64,000 nucleotides of DNA. Origin: Niastella caeni. GTDB taxonomy: Bacteria > Bacteroidota > Bacteroidia > Chitinophagales > Chitinophagaceae. Below, one piece after another: positions 1 to 8,761 of the stretch. Numbering within the stretch: the stretch's first letter is position 1; every line of letters starts with the position of its first letter. The notes below the pieces were generated by a model. The model was not told the origin of the DNA, made no database searches, and saw only the letters and a program-made list of their open reading frames with translations. Both the position numbers and the translations under genes were made by a program. Location of the stretch: positions 62,001-126,000 of the forward strand of contig NZ_STFF01000013.1 in assembly GCF_004834005.1 (NCBI RefSeq). The letters are read 5' to 3'.

Positions 1-1
1 T

Positions 2-112
2 GAACAGGTAGCCCGGTTATTTACACCGGTATTCAAACGCATGGTAGAAGAAGAAATAAGAGGGTTTAAAGATTTTGTGGAAACACATGAAACGATTTTA
101 ATTCCGAGGTAA
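2..112 (+). CDS. C-terminal fragment of an unidentified protein
   Basis: An open frame enters from the left edge and stops at TAA 110-112, giving 36 residues that end in ETHETILIPR. The visible part is one charged amphipathic helix (VFKRMVEEEIRGFKDFVE). That would suit the last helix of a small alpha/beta fold such as the SRPBCC/polyketide-cyclase group, but this is a guess from composition. The gene runs toward the minus-strand receiver gene, and a word-repeat hairpin lies between the two stops. Confidence 0.5.
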   Translation, partial: EQVARLFTPVFKRMVEEEIRGFKDFVETHETILIPR

Positions 113-121
113 TTTCAAGGT

Positions 122-201
122 TTGAGAATTTGAAAATTTGAAAATGGAGTTATACAAATGGCTTCATTTTCAAATTACCTCATTTTCAAATTTCAAATTC
201 T
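122..201. repeat. Inverted word-repeat hairpin between convergent genes
   Basis: The left arm (122-148) repeats the word TTTGAAAA. The right arm (165-201) repeats its complement, with CATTTTCAAA seen twice. The two arms can fold on each other. The element sits exactly between a plus-strand stop and a minus-strand stop, so it may serve as a bidirectional terminator. Several other intergenic gaps here have the same design but use different words. Confidence 0.6.
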
Positions 202-205
202 AATT

Positions 206-703
206 CTAATTCGGCACATATTGTTTTAAATGCACCGACTCTTCAAAGAAAGAAGTAAGGATCAAAATATCTTCGGCACTGCACCATTTCATTCCCTTCA
301 CATCGAACACCGGTGCAACGGCCACAGGTGGCGCCGCCACAGGCATCATATTATGTAAATTTTCCAATAGCTTTTTTTCACTAAGTGTTACCATAGCTTT
401 TTGTGCTACTGGTTCCGGCCAGATGTTCTCATATACAACTTCCTCATACGTTGTGCCCGACAGGAACATGATAGGTATTAATTTATTTACCTCCCTAATT
501 TTGCCTGCCAGTGAAAAGTTGGCTTGCACCGACTGATTGTTATCCAGCAATACCAGGTCGGGTTTTTTATCAGCATAATATTGCCAGGCTTCTGAAGTAT
601 TCATACAATACCAAACCCGGTAACCAGCCTGTTGCAAAACTTGTTTAACAAAAAGGCCCAATACCAAATTATCTTCTGCCAGTAATATAGTCACAGGTTT
701 CAT
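206..703 (-). CDS. Stand-alone receiver-domain protein
   Basis: The product is 165 residues when started at MKPVTILLAEDN. The frame is open further upstream, but that extension does not look like a receiver. The acidic pair (AEDN, residues 9-12), phosphoacceptor Asp54 (PDLVLLD) and switch residue in LSGT (81-84) are present. The usual conserved lysine segment is replaced by QKAMVTLSEKK. After Asp54 comes NNQ rather than the common MP pair. No DNA-binding or enzymatic output domain follows, only a short tail rich in Pro, Ala and Val (about 120-135) and a C-terminal stretch. It could be a single-domain phosphorelay partner or a degenerate receiver. No kinase gene is adjacent. Confidence 0.75.
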   Translation of the reverse strand: MKPVTILLAEDNLVLGLFVKQVLQQAGYRVWYCMNTSEAWQYYADKKPDLVLLDNNQSVQANFSLAGKIREVNKLIPIMFLSGTTYEEVVYENIWPEPVAQKAMVTLSEKKLLENLHNMMPVAAPPVAVAPVFDVKGMKWCSAEDILILTSFFEESVHLKQYVPN

Positions 704-802
704 AAAATGTATTAATGACATTTTCGAATAATAATTGTGTATTCTAACAATTATTTTAGCTACAGGTTTCACGATACAGCGGGAAACCTGTAGCATTAAG
801 AG

Positions 803-1387
803 TTATTTAACATTACAGTAGGTAAGATCTTTATAGAAAGTAACCAAACCTTCCATGTTTACCTGCAACACAATCGTTTTGGAGCCATTTGATAATTCCA
901 CAAAATAATTGTCTTCATCTGCAAATGCATCGCCGTACAATATCATATCGCTTTGGTTGTACTCATTGTCATCAAACAGGATAACTTTTTGCGTTGTGTA
1001 ATCACCATAATGTTTTTCAATATATTTTCTGGCACTGGCAGGCATGTCGAAATAGTTTGCAGGAGTTGTAGTGCCGATCAGTTGATTGTCATAGTCATAA
1101 AAAGCCTGCATATTTTTTCCATTCAGGGTAAAAGAGGCTTCTTCAAAACCATTGATCTTCCAGCTAACATTAGTAGCATCGGGAAATTGAGTCAGGAAAT
1201 GCTGCCCGGTTGTGTAGTTCGGTTCGGTGTATTCTTTCATTCTTCTGCTGAACCGGTTCTCTTCTTTTTGTGATTTGCTAACCTTATGTATGCTATTACT
1301 GACTATAGCAATTGCCAGTTCGTCTTGTGAAAATGCGGTTGTAGCGCCAAAAAACAGCATGCTGCCGAAAATGATTACGTGTTTCAT
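803..1387 (-). CDS. Exported hypothetical protein, PepSY-like
   Basis: The 194-residue product begins with a clear signal peptide (MKHVIIFGSMLFFGATTAFS, cleavage near AFSQ). The mature part has two short beta-rich segments with the pattern of PepSY-like secreted proteins common in Bacteroidota: FPDATNVSWKINGFEEASF and then YDNQLIGTT. The phrase ending in YIEKHYGDYTTQKVILFDD also fits that group, where such domains are thought to bind or inhibit partners. The assignment rests on pattern only. It is followed downstream by the receiver gene after about 100 bp on the same strand. Confidence 0.55.
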   Translation of the reverse strand: MKHVIIFGSMLFFGATTAFSQDELAIAIVSNSIHKVSKSQKEENRFSRRMKEYTEPNYTTGQHFLTQFPDATNVSWKINGFEEASFTLNGKNMQAFYDYDNQLIGTTTPANYFDMPASARKYIEKHYGDYTTQKVILFDDNEYNQSDMILYGDAFADEDNYFVELSNGSKTIVLQVNMEGLVTFYKDLTYCNVK

Positions 1388-1598
1388 ACCTTATATTTTT
1401 TAGTGTGAATGGTTTATTAACTATGGTATGACGTCGGAAAATTTAATTAGTTACTGCACAACGTTCCTGTTAACGGCAGCTTAACCGGTGTTAATTAAAT
1501 GTATATAGTAAAAAAAGTGCACTACTTGTGATAGCACACTTTTGAAAAAGGTCAAATTCCAAAAATCCCAAAATCTCAAAATCAGCGATCTCAAAATC

Positions 1599-2294
1599 CT
1601 ATAGGTGTTCCAAATGTGGCATCAGGTGTTTGCGCATGGCATTAGGATACGCTTCGGAATTATTACCATATAATATTTTAACCAGGTCGGCATGTGTTAC
1701 AGAACCTACAGACGTATGATCAAGCTTCGATTCGTATTCTACTACGTATTCAAAAACGGGCATCAGGATATCCTGAAAACGTTTCAGGGTTTCATTGCCG
1801 GCCATATCATATAAGGTAGAGTGAAAGTCAATTTCACAACGAATGCGTTCTATTTGTGTAGTGGCTTTTTGCTCGCGTTCAACAATAGCATCCAGTTTCT
1901 TCAGGTGTTCTTCAGATTTGCGACGGAACAGCAGATCACCCAAACCTACTTCCAGCACCAGGCGCAATTCAAACAACTCTTTGCGAACGTTTTCATCTAA
2001 AATGGTAGGGTGAATAATCAGTTCAAGACCTTTCATCACATCAGGTTGGGTAAGTATCATTCCCCGTTTTTTGCGCGACTCTATCATGCCCAGCATGCGC
2101 AGCCGGCTGAGCGCTTCCCGCACCACATTTCTGCTAACGCCTAATGCCTGGGCAATCTCGGTTTCTTTAGGAATTGGGTCGCCCGGTTTTATGGAACGTT
2201 TAATGATGTATTCGCGCAGGTGGGTTTCAACCTGATCGGCCATCGTGGTATACGCGATAGGCTTCAGTTTAAATAGGTCTTTTTCAATGCTCAT
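1599..2294 (-). CDS. FadR-subfamily GntR transcriptional regulator
   Basis: The product has 231 residues. The N-terminal winged helix-turn-helix (about residues 17-80) carries the GntR signature IPKETEIAQALGVSRNVVREAL. The C-terminal all-helical FCD ligand domain (about 95-225) includes the metal-site phrase EIDFHSTLYDMAGNETL. FadR-type regulators bind short palindromes with a GT-NNN-AC core and release on binding a small carboxylate. The gene diverges from a sialic-acid uptake and cleavage locus, so it is probably the sialic-acid (NanR-like) repressor. Palindromes with the right core lie before this gene (2324-2336) and at the susC promoter (2635-2647). Ligand identity is inferred from context. 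Confidence 0.85.
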   Translation of the reverse strand: MSIEKDLFKLKPIAYTTMADQVETHLREYIIKRSIKPGDPIPKETEIAQALGVSRNVVREALSRLRMLGMIESRKKRGMILTQPDVMKGLELIIHPTILDENVRKELFELRLVLEVGLGDLLFRRKSEEHLKKLDAIVEREQKATTQIERIRCEIDFHSTLYDMAGNETLKRFQDILMPVFEYVVEYESKLDHTSVGSVTHADLVKILYGNNSEAYPNAMRKHLMPHLEHL

Positions 2295-2323
2295 AAGTCC
2301 AAAAATAATAAAAGTTAGCTGAT

Positions 2324-2336
2324 TATGTAATACTTA
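2324..2336. promoter_or_regulatory. Candidate FadR-family operator upstream of the regulator gene
   Basis: TATGTAATACTTA matches the site at 2635-2647 in 11 of 13 positions and keeps the GT-NNN-AC core. It lies 30 bp upstream of the regulator start codon, as expected for autoregulation. Confidence 0.6.
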
Positions 2337-2600
2337 ATGACGGCTATGTTTTTGTGTCACTTACATTGGACCCCAACCCAAGACAAACGTTTGCGTAAAT
2401 CTGGGTCATGGTGGCTATACCTGATACTGCCTGCGGCAGTTCATTCCATAATGTATGGGTGTGATTTTACGTGCTTAAGATATTGAAACCGTGCATACTG
2501 TACATAAATCGCGAAGGAATTATCGTTCCTGGTCCGGGCAGCCTCCTGATGCTAAAAACTGTTTACAAAGTTATCATGGCCAAATTGTCAGACAAAATTA

Positions 2601-2631
2601 TTTGCGTTAAATCTGGAGAGTTCTATATTTG
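2601..2631 (+). promoter_or_regulatory. Bacteroidota-type promoter for the sialic-acid operon
   Basis: TTTG at 2601-2604 and TATATTTG at 2624-2631 are separated by exactly 19 bp. This fits the primary sigma consensus TTTG-N19-TAnnTTTG known from Bacteroidota. Transcription should start near 2638, giving a leader of about 40 nt before the susC ATG. Confidence 0.75.
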
Positions 2632-2634
2632 TAA

Positions 2635-2647
2635 TATGTAGTACATA
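2635..2647. promoter_or_regulatory. Candidate FadR-family operator at the susC promoter
   Basis: TATGTAGTACATA is a perfect palindrome around a central G, with the GT-NNN-AC core typical of the FadR subfamily. It starts 4 bp after the -7 element and so covers the likely transcription start. A bound repressor here would block initiation. Confidence 0.65.
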
Positions 2648-2679
2648 ACTACGTATTGCAAAACTAACGATAAGCCATT

Positions 2680-5600
2680 ATGAAAAAGATTTTTACCTGG
2701 TTACTCATAGGCTGCTGGTTACAGATTAGTACCGATAGCTATGGACAAACCAATTCCACTGTTTCGGGAACCGTAACCACGACTTCCACTGCCGAAAAGC
2801 TTTCCAATGTTACAGTTACTGTAAAAGGAACCAACCGGTCTGCTATTACCAATAACAATGGACAGTTCCAGATCAGGGTAAATTCCTTAAACGATACCCT
2901 GGTGTTTTCGTACATAGGCACTCAACCAAAAGAAGTGGCTATTAACGGGCAAAATGTAATCAATCTAAAACTAGATGTTGAAGCTACCTCGCTTACTGAT
3001 GTAGTGGTAGTGGGGTACATGACCCAAACAAGGAACAAAACAGCGGCAGCCGTTTCGAAGCTGGCCGCTGAAGAAATGGTTAATACCACAAACCCCAACC
3101 CCGTACAGGCCATCCAGGGGAAACTGGCGGGTGTTTCGGTGCCTATTGTTAATGGGCAACCCGGTTCAGGGGCCAATAATATTCTTATTCGCGGTGGTAC
3201 CAAACTCAATACCTACGGTACAGGTTTGGGAACCAGCGGTGGCAGGGCCAACAGCAATGTAGATGTTTCCAACCCGCTGGTGGTGATCGATGGGGTGTTC
3301 CGTTCCATCAATGATATCAATCCCGATGACATTGAATCGTTCCAGGTAATGAAAGACGCAGCTTCAACTGCCGTATATGGCGCCCGCGGCGCTAATGGCG
3401 TAATTGTCATTAAGACCAGATCGGGTAAGTTTGGTTCCAAACCGGTTATTACATTCAACTATCGCCGTAACTGGGAAACCCAGATGCGCGATTATGATTA
3501 TTTAAGCGCCAGGGATTATCTCACCCTCGCCCGCACAACGGTTCAAAATACCGCTGATGCTTTAAATAAAGACAACCTGTTGAACAAGGGTGGCTTCTCC
3601 GCAGGCACCACTACGTTTACTGCAAAAGGCCAGTACAGCAACTCTATTAACCTCACTGCTTTATACGATAACCTGGTGGCGGTTGAAGGGCAGGAGTATG
3701 TAGACAACCTGTTGGCCAAAGGATGGCAGGTGATGGATGATCCCATCAACCCCGGCACCAAATTGTTGTATGCCGATAACCGTTACCAGGATATGCTATG
3801 GAATACGGGCATAAGCAATAATTACAATGCCAGTGTTACCGGCGGCGGCGAAAGCGCCAGCTACAATGTATCGCTTGGCTATGTAAACCAGGAAGGTATT
3901 TTTGTTGGAACCGATTATAAACGATACAACGTATTAGGCAATTTTGGTTTTAAGGTCACCAGCAATTTTAAGCTGGATGCAATGGTGAACTATCAGAACG
4001 TGATCCCCAGCTATGTTGAATCTTACACCAACGACCTGGTACGGGCTACCCGCATTACGCCGTTGATCCGCATTTTCAGGGACGATGGTACGCCTACCTT
4101 TGGTGAAGTAACAAGTACCCGCAACCGTTTTCATACATTGAAGTACGACGATATGCGGGTGAATACCGAACGCATCATCTCGCGTTTGGGTGGTGATGTA
4201 ACTATTTTGAAAGGGTTGCACTTCAGGCCGGCAGTTTCCTATGTAATGGATGATTACCGCAATATGTTGTTCAGAAAAGCATACCCTGGTTCGGTGCAGT
4301 TGTCTACTACCCGCCAGAAATATGAGAACACCAACAACCTGCGCCAGTTAATGGTCGACCAAATACTGCAGTATGATCATTCCTTCAATAACCTGCATAA
4401 CATCAGCGTACTGGCCGGCTTTAACTATACACGCGAATCAAGAAGCGAAATAACGATAGGTTCACAACGGGCCACCAACGATTATGTGTATACTATTGAA
4501 GAACCTACGACGGCTATTGTAAACGGACAAACCGTAACCAATGTAACCGATCTGGGCACTAATTTGACGGAGAAGAAATCGGCCAGTTACTTTGCACAGT
4601 TCAGCTACGATTATGATAATAAGTACCTGCTAAGCGGTTCGCTCCGGCACGACGGCTTTTCCTATTTCGCGCCGGGTAATAAATATGCAACCTTCCCATC
4701 CCTATCTGTTGGTTGGAACCTGCACAACGAATCGTTCTGGAATAGTAAACATATTAATGCATTGAAGTTGAGAGCAAGCTGGGGTGCTACCGGTTTGAAC
4801 GACCTTGATCTTGGCGATACGTATGGAAATTATGCAGGCACTACCTATGGCCAAACATCCGGTATCGTGCGCGGTAACCTGGCCAACCCAAATCTGAAAT
4901 GGGAGTCAACCGAAACAATGGACCTTGCCTTTGATGCGGCCTTCTTTCGTAACCGCATTACATTAACGGTTGACTATTATAATAAATTAACGAAAAACAG
5001 GCTGGCTTCGAAACCATTGCCACTCGAAGGGCCTTTTGCTTCCATCACGTATAACAACGGAACATTGCGCAACAGGGGCGTTGAAGTGGAGTTATCAGCC
5101 ACTGTTTTAAAATACAGGGAATTTACATGGAAAGCCAACTTCTCCTTTGCATTAAACCGCACCGTAGTTGTCGATCTGCCGGATAATGGTCGCGATAAGA
5201 ACCGCCAGAATGGCGGCACGGTATACGATCCAGCCTCTAAGAGTGAAATAGAAGTAGGTGGCATTGCTGAAGGCGAGCGTCCATATAGTTTGTATGCATT
5301 TAAAGTCGATGGCATTTTTTCAACCGATGCAGAAGCGGCTGCCTGGGGTAAAAAAGACCTGATGGCTTCTCCTTCGGGTCAAACCGTAGGCAAACATGCC
5401 GGTGATTACATATGGGCCGATTTGAATGGCGATAACGTCATCGACAGCCGCGACATGGTATTCATGGGGTATCGCGCTCCCGACAAGATCGGTGGTATGC
5501 AAAATACCTTCAGCTATAAAAATCTAACCTTACGCTTTGCGGTTGATTATGCATTAGGTCATGTGATCAGCAATGGCGCATTGGCCCGCTCGTTAGGGCA

Positions 5601-6024
5601 GGGCAGGGCCTTCAATGAAGGCGCTCCGGCTGAAGCGCTCGGCAACGACATCTGGAAACAACCGGGTGATGTGGGAAAGAAATATGCCCGCTTCTCTTTT
5701 GCCGATTTTGATTTTGGCCAGCGCAACTACATTCGCCAGGTTACTTCTGTTGGAACCAACAGCTCTTATGGTGTTGATGTAAGCACGATGTTTGAAAAGG
5801 GCGACTTCCTGGCCTTCCGGGAAATTTACCTGGGCTACGAATTGCCGCGAGAGCTGGTGAAGAAAGCACACATCGGCGGACTGAATGTATTCGGCAGCAT
5901 TTATAATATAGGTTATCTCACAAAATACAAAGGCGTGAACCCTGAAACATACAGCGGGTTCGATGCCATCGGTTATCCGCGTCCCCGCCAGTTTTCACTG
6001 GGCGCTACCGTTCGGTTCAAGTAA
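2680..6024 (+). CDS. SusC/RagA-family TonB-dependent outer-membrane transporter
   Basis: The 1114-residue product begins with a signal peptide ending near SYGQ (residue 23). A CarboxypepD_reg-like beta domain follows (about 26-105). A TonB-box-like stretch (VVVVGYMTQTR) leads into the plug domain, with the SusC hallmark VMKDAASTAVYGARGANGVI at about residues 225-244. The rest is the 22-stranded barrel, ending in the outer-membrane-type tail ATVRFK. There is no N-terminal STN domain, so it is not expected to signal to an anti-sigma factor. It is followed 29 bp later by its SusD partner, then by sialidase and sialic-acid lyase. The cargo is therefore probably sialic acid or sialylated glycan fragments; the specificity is inferred from context. 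Confidence 0.92.
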   Translation: MKKIFTWLLIGCWLQISTDSYGQTNSTVSGTVTTTSTAEKLSNVTVTVKGTNRSAITNNNGQFQIRVNSLNDTLVFSYIGTQPKEVAINGQNVINLKLDVEATSLTDVVVVGYMTQTRNKTAAAVSKLAAEEMVNTTNPNPVQAIQGKLAGVSVPIVNGQPGSGANNILIRGGTKLNTYGTGLGTSGGRANSNVDVSNPLVVIDGVFRSINDINPDDIESFQVMKDAASTAVYGARGANGVIVIKTRSGKFGSKPVITFNYRRNWETQMRDYDYLSARDYLTLARTTVQNTADALNKDNLLNKGGFSAGTTTFTAKGQYSNSINLTALYDNLVAVEGQEYVDNLLAKGWQVMDDPINPGTKLLYADNRYQDMLWNTGISNNYNASVTGGGESASYNVSLGYVNQEGIFVGTDYKRYNVLGNFGFKVTSNFKLDAMVNYQNVIPSYVESYTNDLVRATRITPLIRIFRDDGTPTFGEVTSTRNRFHTLKYDDMRVNTERIISRLGGDVTILKGLHFRPAVSYVMDDYRNMLFRKAYPGSVQLSTTRQKYENTNNLRQLMVDQILQYDHSFNNLHNISVLAGFNYTRESRSEITIGSQRATNDYVYTIEEPTTAIVNGQTVTNVTDLGTNLTEKKSASYFAQFSYDYDNKYLLSGSLRHDGFSYFAPGNKYATFPSLSVGWNLHNESFWNSKHINALKLRASWGATGLNDLDLGDTYGNYAGTTYGQTSGIVRGNLANPNLKWESTETMDLAFDAAFFRNRITLTVDYYNKLTKNRLASKPLPLEGPFASITYNNGTLRNRGVEVELSATVLKYREFTWKANFSFALNRTVVVDLPDNGRDKNRQNGGTVYDPASKSEIEVGGIAEGERPYSLYAFKVDGIFSTDAEAAAWGKKDLMASPSGQTVGKHAGDYIWADLNGDNVIDSRDMVFMGYRAPDKIGGMQNTFSYKNLTLRFAVDYALGHVISNGALARSLGQGRAFNEGAPAEALGNDIWKQPGDVGKKYARFSFADFDFGQRNYIRQVTSVGTNSSYGVDVSTMFEKGDFLAFREIYLGYELPRELVKKAHIGGLNVFGSIYNIGYLTKYKGVNPETYSGFDAIGYPRPRQFSLGATVRFK

Positions 6025-6053
6025 ACTATTCATAACGATTGTAATTATAGAGT

Positions 6054-7526
6054 ATGAACAAATTATTTTATCTGTTTATAGGCTGCTGGTTGCTGTTGAT
6101 AGGAACCAGTTGCGAAAAGTTACTGGAAGCAAAAACTGAATCGTCTATTACCGACGCAGATTATTTTCAAAGCGAAAGTGATTTTGATCCATACGTTGTA
6201 GGCATATATATGTACCTGCGCGGTTCTGCAAGAACTGGTCCGCAAAACATTACCGGCATTGCCAACAACATTACCTATGGAACGGAACGCGGTGAAGAAC
6301 TGGTATCGGCCCTCAATTCACGTTTTACGCAGGCCTGGACACAAAACATTACGCCTACGACCGGTGCATTCGATTACACCAACTGGTATAAAGCCATTGG
6401 TAATTGCAACCTGCTGCTGGCAAAAATTGAGGCGTTTACTTTTGTCAACGAGAACGCCAAAAAAAGAATAACCGCAGAAACGTATGCTTTACGGGCTTAT
6501 ATTTATTTCAGTTTGCTTCGCATTATTGGCGATACACCGTTAATGCTCGATGCCATCACCAATGAAAATGTGCCCCGGTTACCCCGGTCAAAAGCAACCG
6601 ATGTAATGAAGCAGATCATCGCCGACCTTGACCAGGCAATAACCTTGTTCCCCGAAAAAACAATTCCGAGCAAATACCGCTTCTCCTACGCATCGGCACA
6701 AGCGCTGAAAGCAGATGCCAGATTATGGAGCGCCAAAGTACTGGCGGGTGGCGCTAACGATTTAAACGATGCCATCACCGCGCTGGCTGAAGTAGAAAAA
6801 ACAACAGGGCTTGCCTTACGCGCAGATTTTAAGGAAGTAACTACTGCCCGGGCGAATAGCGAGATACTGCTGGCCGCTTATTTCAACCGCGATGAATGCA
6901 ACGCAAATTATGCACTCAATGCATTGCCATACCTCACTGGTATAACCGGCGCCACTAACCTGGATAGCCTGCCTTACTGTATCATTACTTCAAACGGACA
7001 AGGGGCCTACCAGATAAGCGCCAAATCAAAAGCCCTGTTTGCCAGTGGCGATAAACGCATTCCGTTTACCTGGGTTACCGAGCGCCAGGGCGCTACCGCT
7101 AAAATTTCGTGGATCACCAAACTGCCCGGAACAAAATATGCAGATGACCGGGTATCGGACAATGATATTATTATGTACCGCCTCGGTGAAATATACCTCA
7201 TGGCTGCAGAAGCCTATGCCGGTATTAACAATACAACAAAAGCGATCGAATACCTGAATAAAACCCGGGTACGCGCAGGGGTGGGTAATTATGCAGGCGC
7301 TACTGATAAAGCAAGTGTTGAAAAAGAGATCCTGGATGAACGTGGCCGTGAGCTGTTCTTTGAAAACAAACGCTGGTACGACCTGGTGCGTTTCCATAAA
7401 GGCGGCACCATTAATGTGTACACCTACGTGCCGAACCTGGTGGGAAAAACCACGCCGCTGTTCTGGCCGCTGGCAGCCAATGTAATGGCAAATAACGGCG
7501 GGTTATTGCAAACAGAAGGGTATTGA
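6054..7526 (+). CDS. SusD/RagB-family nutrient-binding lipoprotein
   Basis: The 490-residue product has a lipoprotein signal with the lipid-bearing Cys20 in LLLIGTSC. The early phrase SITDADYFQSESDFD is the usual SusD start. Helical TPR-like segments follow, including ETYALRAYIYFSLLRIIGD (about residues 142-160). The C-terminal SusD block is present (MYRLGEIYLMAAEAYAG, then LDERGRELFFENKRWYDLVR). SusD proteins sit as a lid on the SusC barrel and bind the glycan at the cell surface. The 29-bp gap to susC and the shared orientation mark one transcription unit. Length is normal for the family. Confidence 0.93.
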   Translation: MNKLFYLFIGCWLLLIGTSCEKLLEAKTESSITDADYFQSESDFDPYVVGIYMYLRGSARTGPQNITGIANNITYGTERGEELVSALNSRFTQAWTQNITPTTGAFDYTNWYKAIGNCNLLLAKIEAFTFVNENAKKRITAETYALRAYIYFSLLRIIGDTPLMLDAITNENVPRLPRSKATDVMKQIIADLDQAITLFPEKTIPSKYRFSYASAQALKADARLWSAKVLAGGANDLNDAITALAEVEKTTGLALRADFKEVTTARANSEILLAAYFNRDECNANYALNALPYLTGITGATNLDSLPYCIITSNGQGAYQISAKSKALFASGDKRIPFTWVTERQGATAKISWITKLPGTKYADDRVSDNDIIMYRLGEIYLMAAEAYAGINNTTKAIEYLNKTRVRAGVGNYAGATDKASVEKEILDERGRELFFENKRWYDLVRFHKGGTINVYTYVPNLVGKTTPLFWPLAANVMANNGGLLQTEGY

Positions 7527-7566
7527 TCAATGGGCAATAGACAATTTTCATACATAGCTTCAAACT

Positions 7567-8739
7567 ATGCAAAAAATAAAAACGTATTGTTGGTTTATTG
7601 GTTTTGTGATGATCATATGGTTACCGATTCCCGTTCGTGCTCAGACCAATGACAAGCCAGATACCCTGGCGTTATTTGTGTCTGGCACGGACGGGTATAA
7701 AAGCTACCGTATTCCAGCTATTATAACAACCACAAAAGGCACACTGCTGGCATTTTGTGAAGGCAGAAAGAACAATGCCGCCGATGCCGGTGATATTGAC
7801 CTGTTACTAAAACGCTCAACCGATGGCGGCCGTACCTGGAGCGCGCAACAGGTTATCTGGGACGATAGCACCAATACCTGCGGTAATCCTTGCCCGGTGG
7901 TAGATGAAACAACCGGCGCCATTTGTTTGCTAATGACCCACAACTTAGGCGATGATAAAGAAAAAGAAATTATAAAGAAGATCAGCCGCAGTACCCGCAC
8001 CGTATGGATAAGCAGAAGCAATGATGATGGTATAACCTGGTCGGCGCCCGAAGATCTTACCGCTACCACTAAAAAGAAAGAGTGGGGTTGGTATGCAACC
8101 GGTCCGGGCATTGGTATTCAAATAAAGCATGGCCCACACAAAGGCCGACTGGTGATTCCCTGTGATTATAGTTTTGATGATTCAACCACCGTTCCAAAAC
8201 AGGGCCATCCTAACATGGGTTCGCATAGCATTCATAGTGATGATCATGGCGCTACCTGGCAATTGGGCGGTACCATTACCCCAAAGATGAACGAATGCCA
8301 GGTAATAGAAGTGGCAGATGGCAATGGTACGTTGCTCATGAACATGCGCTCATATTTTCAGCGCTTTTGTCGCGCGCATGCGCTCAGTTATGATGGCGGC
8401 ATTACCTGGACGGGCCCGTATGATGTACCCACGTTGGTAGAACCGGTTTGCCAGGCAAGTATTATCCGGTATGCGTGGCCCACAAAAAAAACAAAAAGTT
8501 GCATGCTGTTTCTGAATCCGGCTTCAGCCAAACGGCTCAACATGACCATCAGGGCAAGTTATGATGAAGGACAAACGTGGCCGGTGATCCGTACTTTATT
8601 TGCAGGCCCGTCGGCCTATTCCTCTATGGCCATTTTGCCCGATGGAACCATCAATTGTTTATACGAAGCAGGCCGCAAACATCCGTATGAAACCATCCTG
8701 TTTCAAAAATTGAAAGCAAAAGAATTGTTTAAAAGATAA
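7567..8739 (+). CDS. nanH: Exported sialidase (exo-alpha-sialidase, GH33 type)
   Basis: The 390-residue product releases terminal sialic acid from glycans. It has a signal peptide (cleavage near VRAQ, residue 26). The YRIP motif at 47-50 supplies the first catalytic arginine, Arg48. Five Asp boxes of the S-x-D-x-G-x-T-W type are visible, near residues 84, 151, 224, 274 and 331. Other likely active-site residues are the Asp-rich segment DAGDID (73-78), Glu243 in MNECQVIE, Arg261 in NMRS, Arg329 in TIRAS, and the nucleophile Tyr351 in SAYSS. These assignments follow the known GH33 layout. It sits between susD and the lyase gene. It is shorter than sialidases with extra lectin domains, so this is the bare catalytic propeller. 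Confidence 0.93.
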   Translation: MQKIKTYCWFIGFVMIIWLPIPVRAQTNDKPDTLALFVSGTDGYKSYRIPAIITTTKGTLLAFCEGRKNNAADAGDIDLLLKRSTDGGRTWSAQQVIWDDSTNTCGNPCPVVDETTGAICLLMTHNLGDDKEKEIIKKISRSTRTVWISRSNDDGITWSAPEDLTATTKKKEWGWYATGPGIGIQIKHGPHKGRLVIPCDYSFDDSTTVPKQGHPNMGSHSIHSDDHGATWQLGGTITPKMNECQVIEVADGNGTLLMNMRSYFQRFCRAHALSYDGGITWTGPYDVPTLVEPVCQASIIRYAWPTKKTKSCMLFLNPASAKRLNMTIRASYDEGQTWPVIRTLFAGPSAYSSMAILPDGTINCLYEAGRKHPYETILFQKLKAKELFKR

Positions 8740-8761
8740 AAAAACTCAATTTAATATAATA

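Larger units (their letters stand above)
2295..2679. other. Divergent regulatory region of the sialic-acid locus
   Basis: There is no gene in this gap of 385 bp. It holds the susC promoter, two strong operator candidates and one half-site (GTACATA at 2500-2506). It also has small perfect palindromes (CAAACGTTTG near 2386; CTGCCTGCGGCAG near 2432; CCATAATGTATGG near 2446). The last three have no assigned role. Confidence 0.7.

Noticed and set aside
206..796. Longer form of the receiver protein
   Set aside because: The extra 31 residues precede the first beta strand of the receiver and have no family support; the ATG at 703 gives a normal receiver start.
2432..2444. CTGCCTGCGGCAG as a terminator
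   Set aside because: The stem is short and no T run follows on either strand.
2922..3209. Long antisense frames inside the susC, pyc and kinase genes
   Set aside because: They lie fully within well-supported genes and have no family features.
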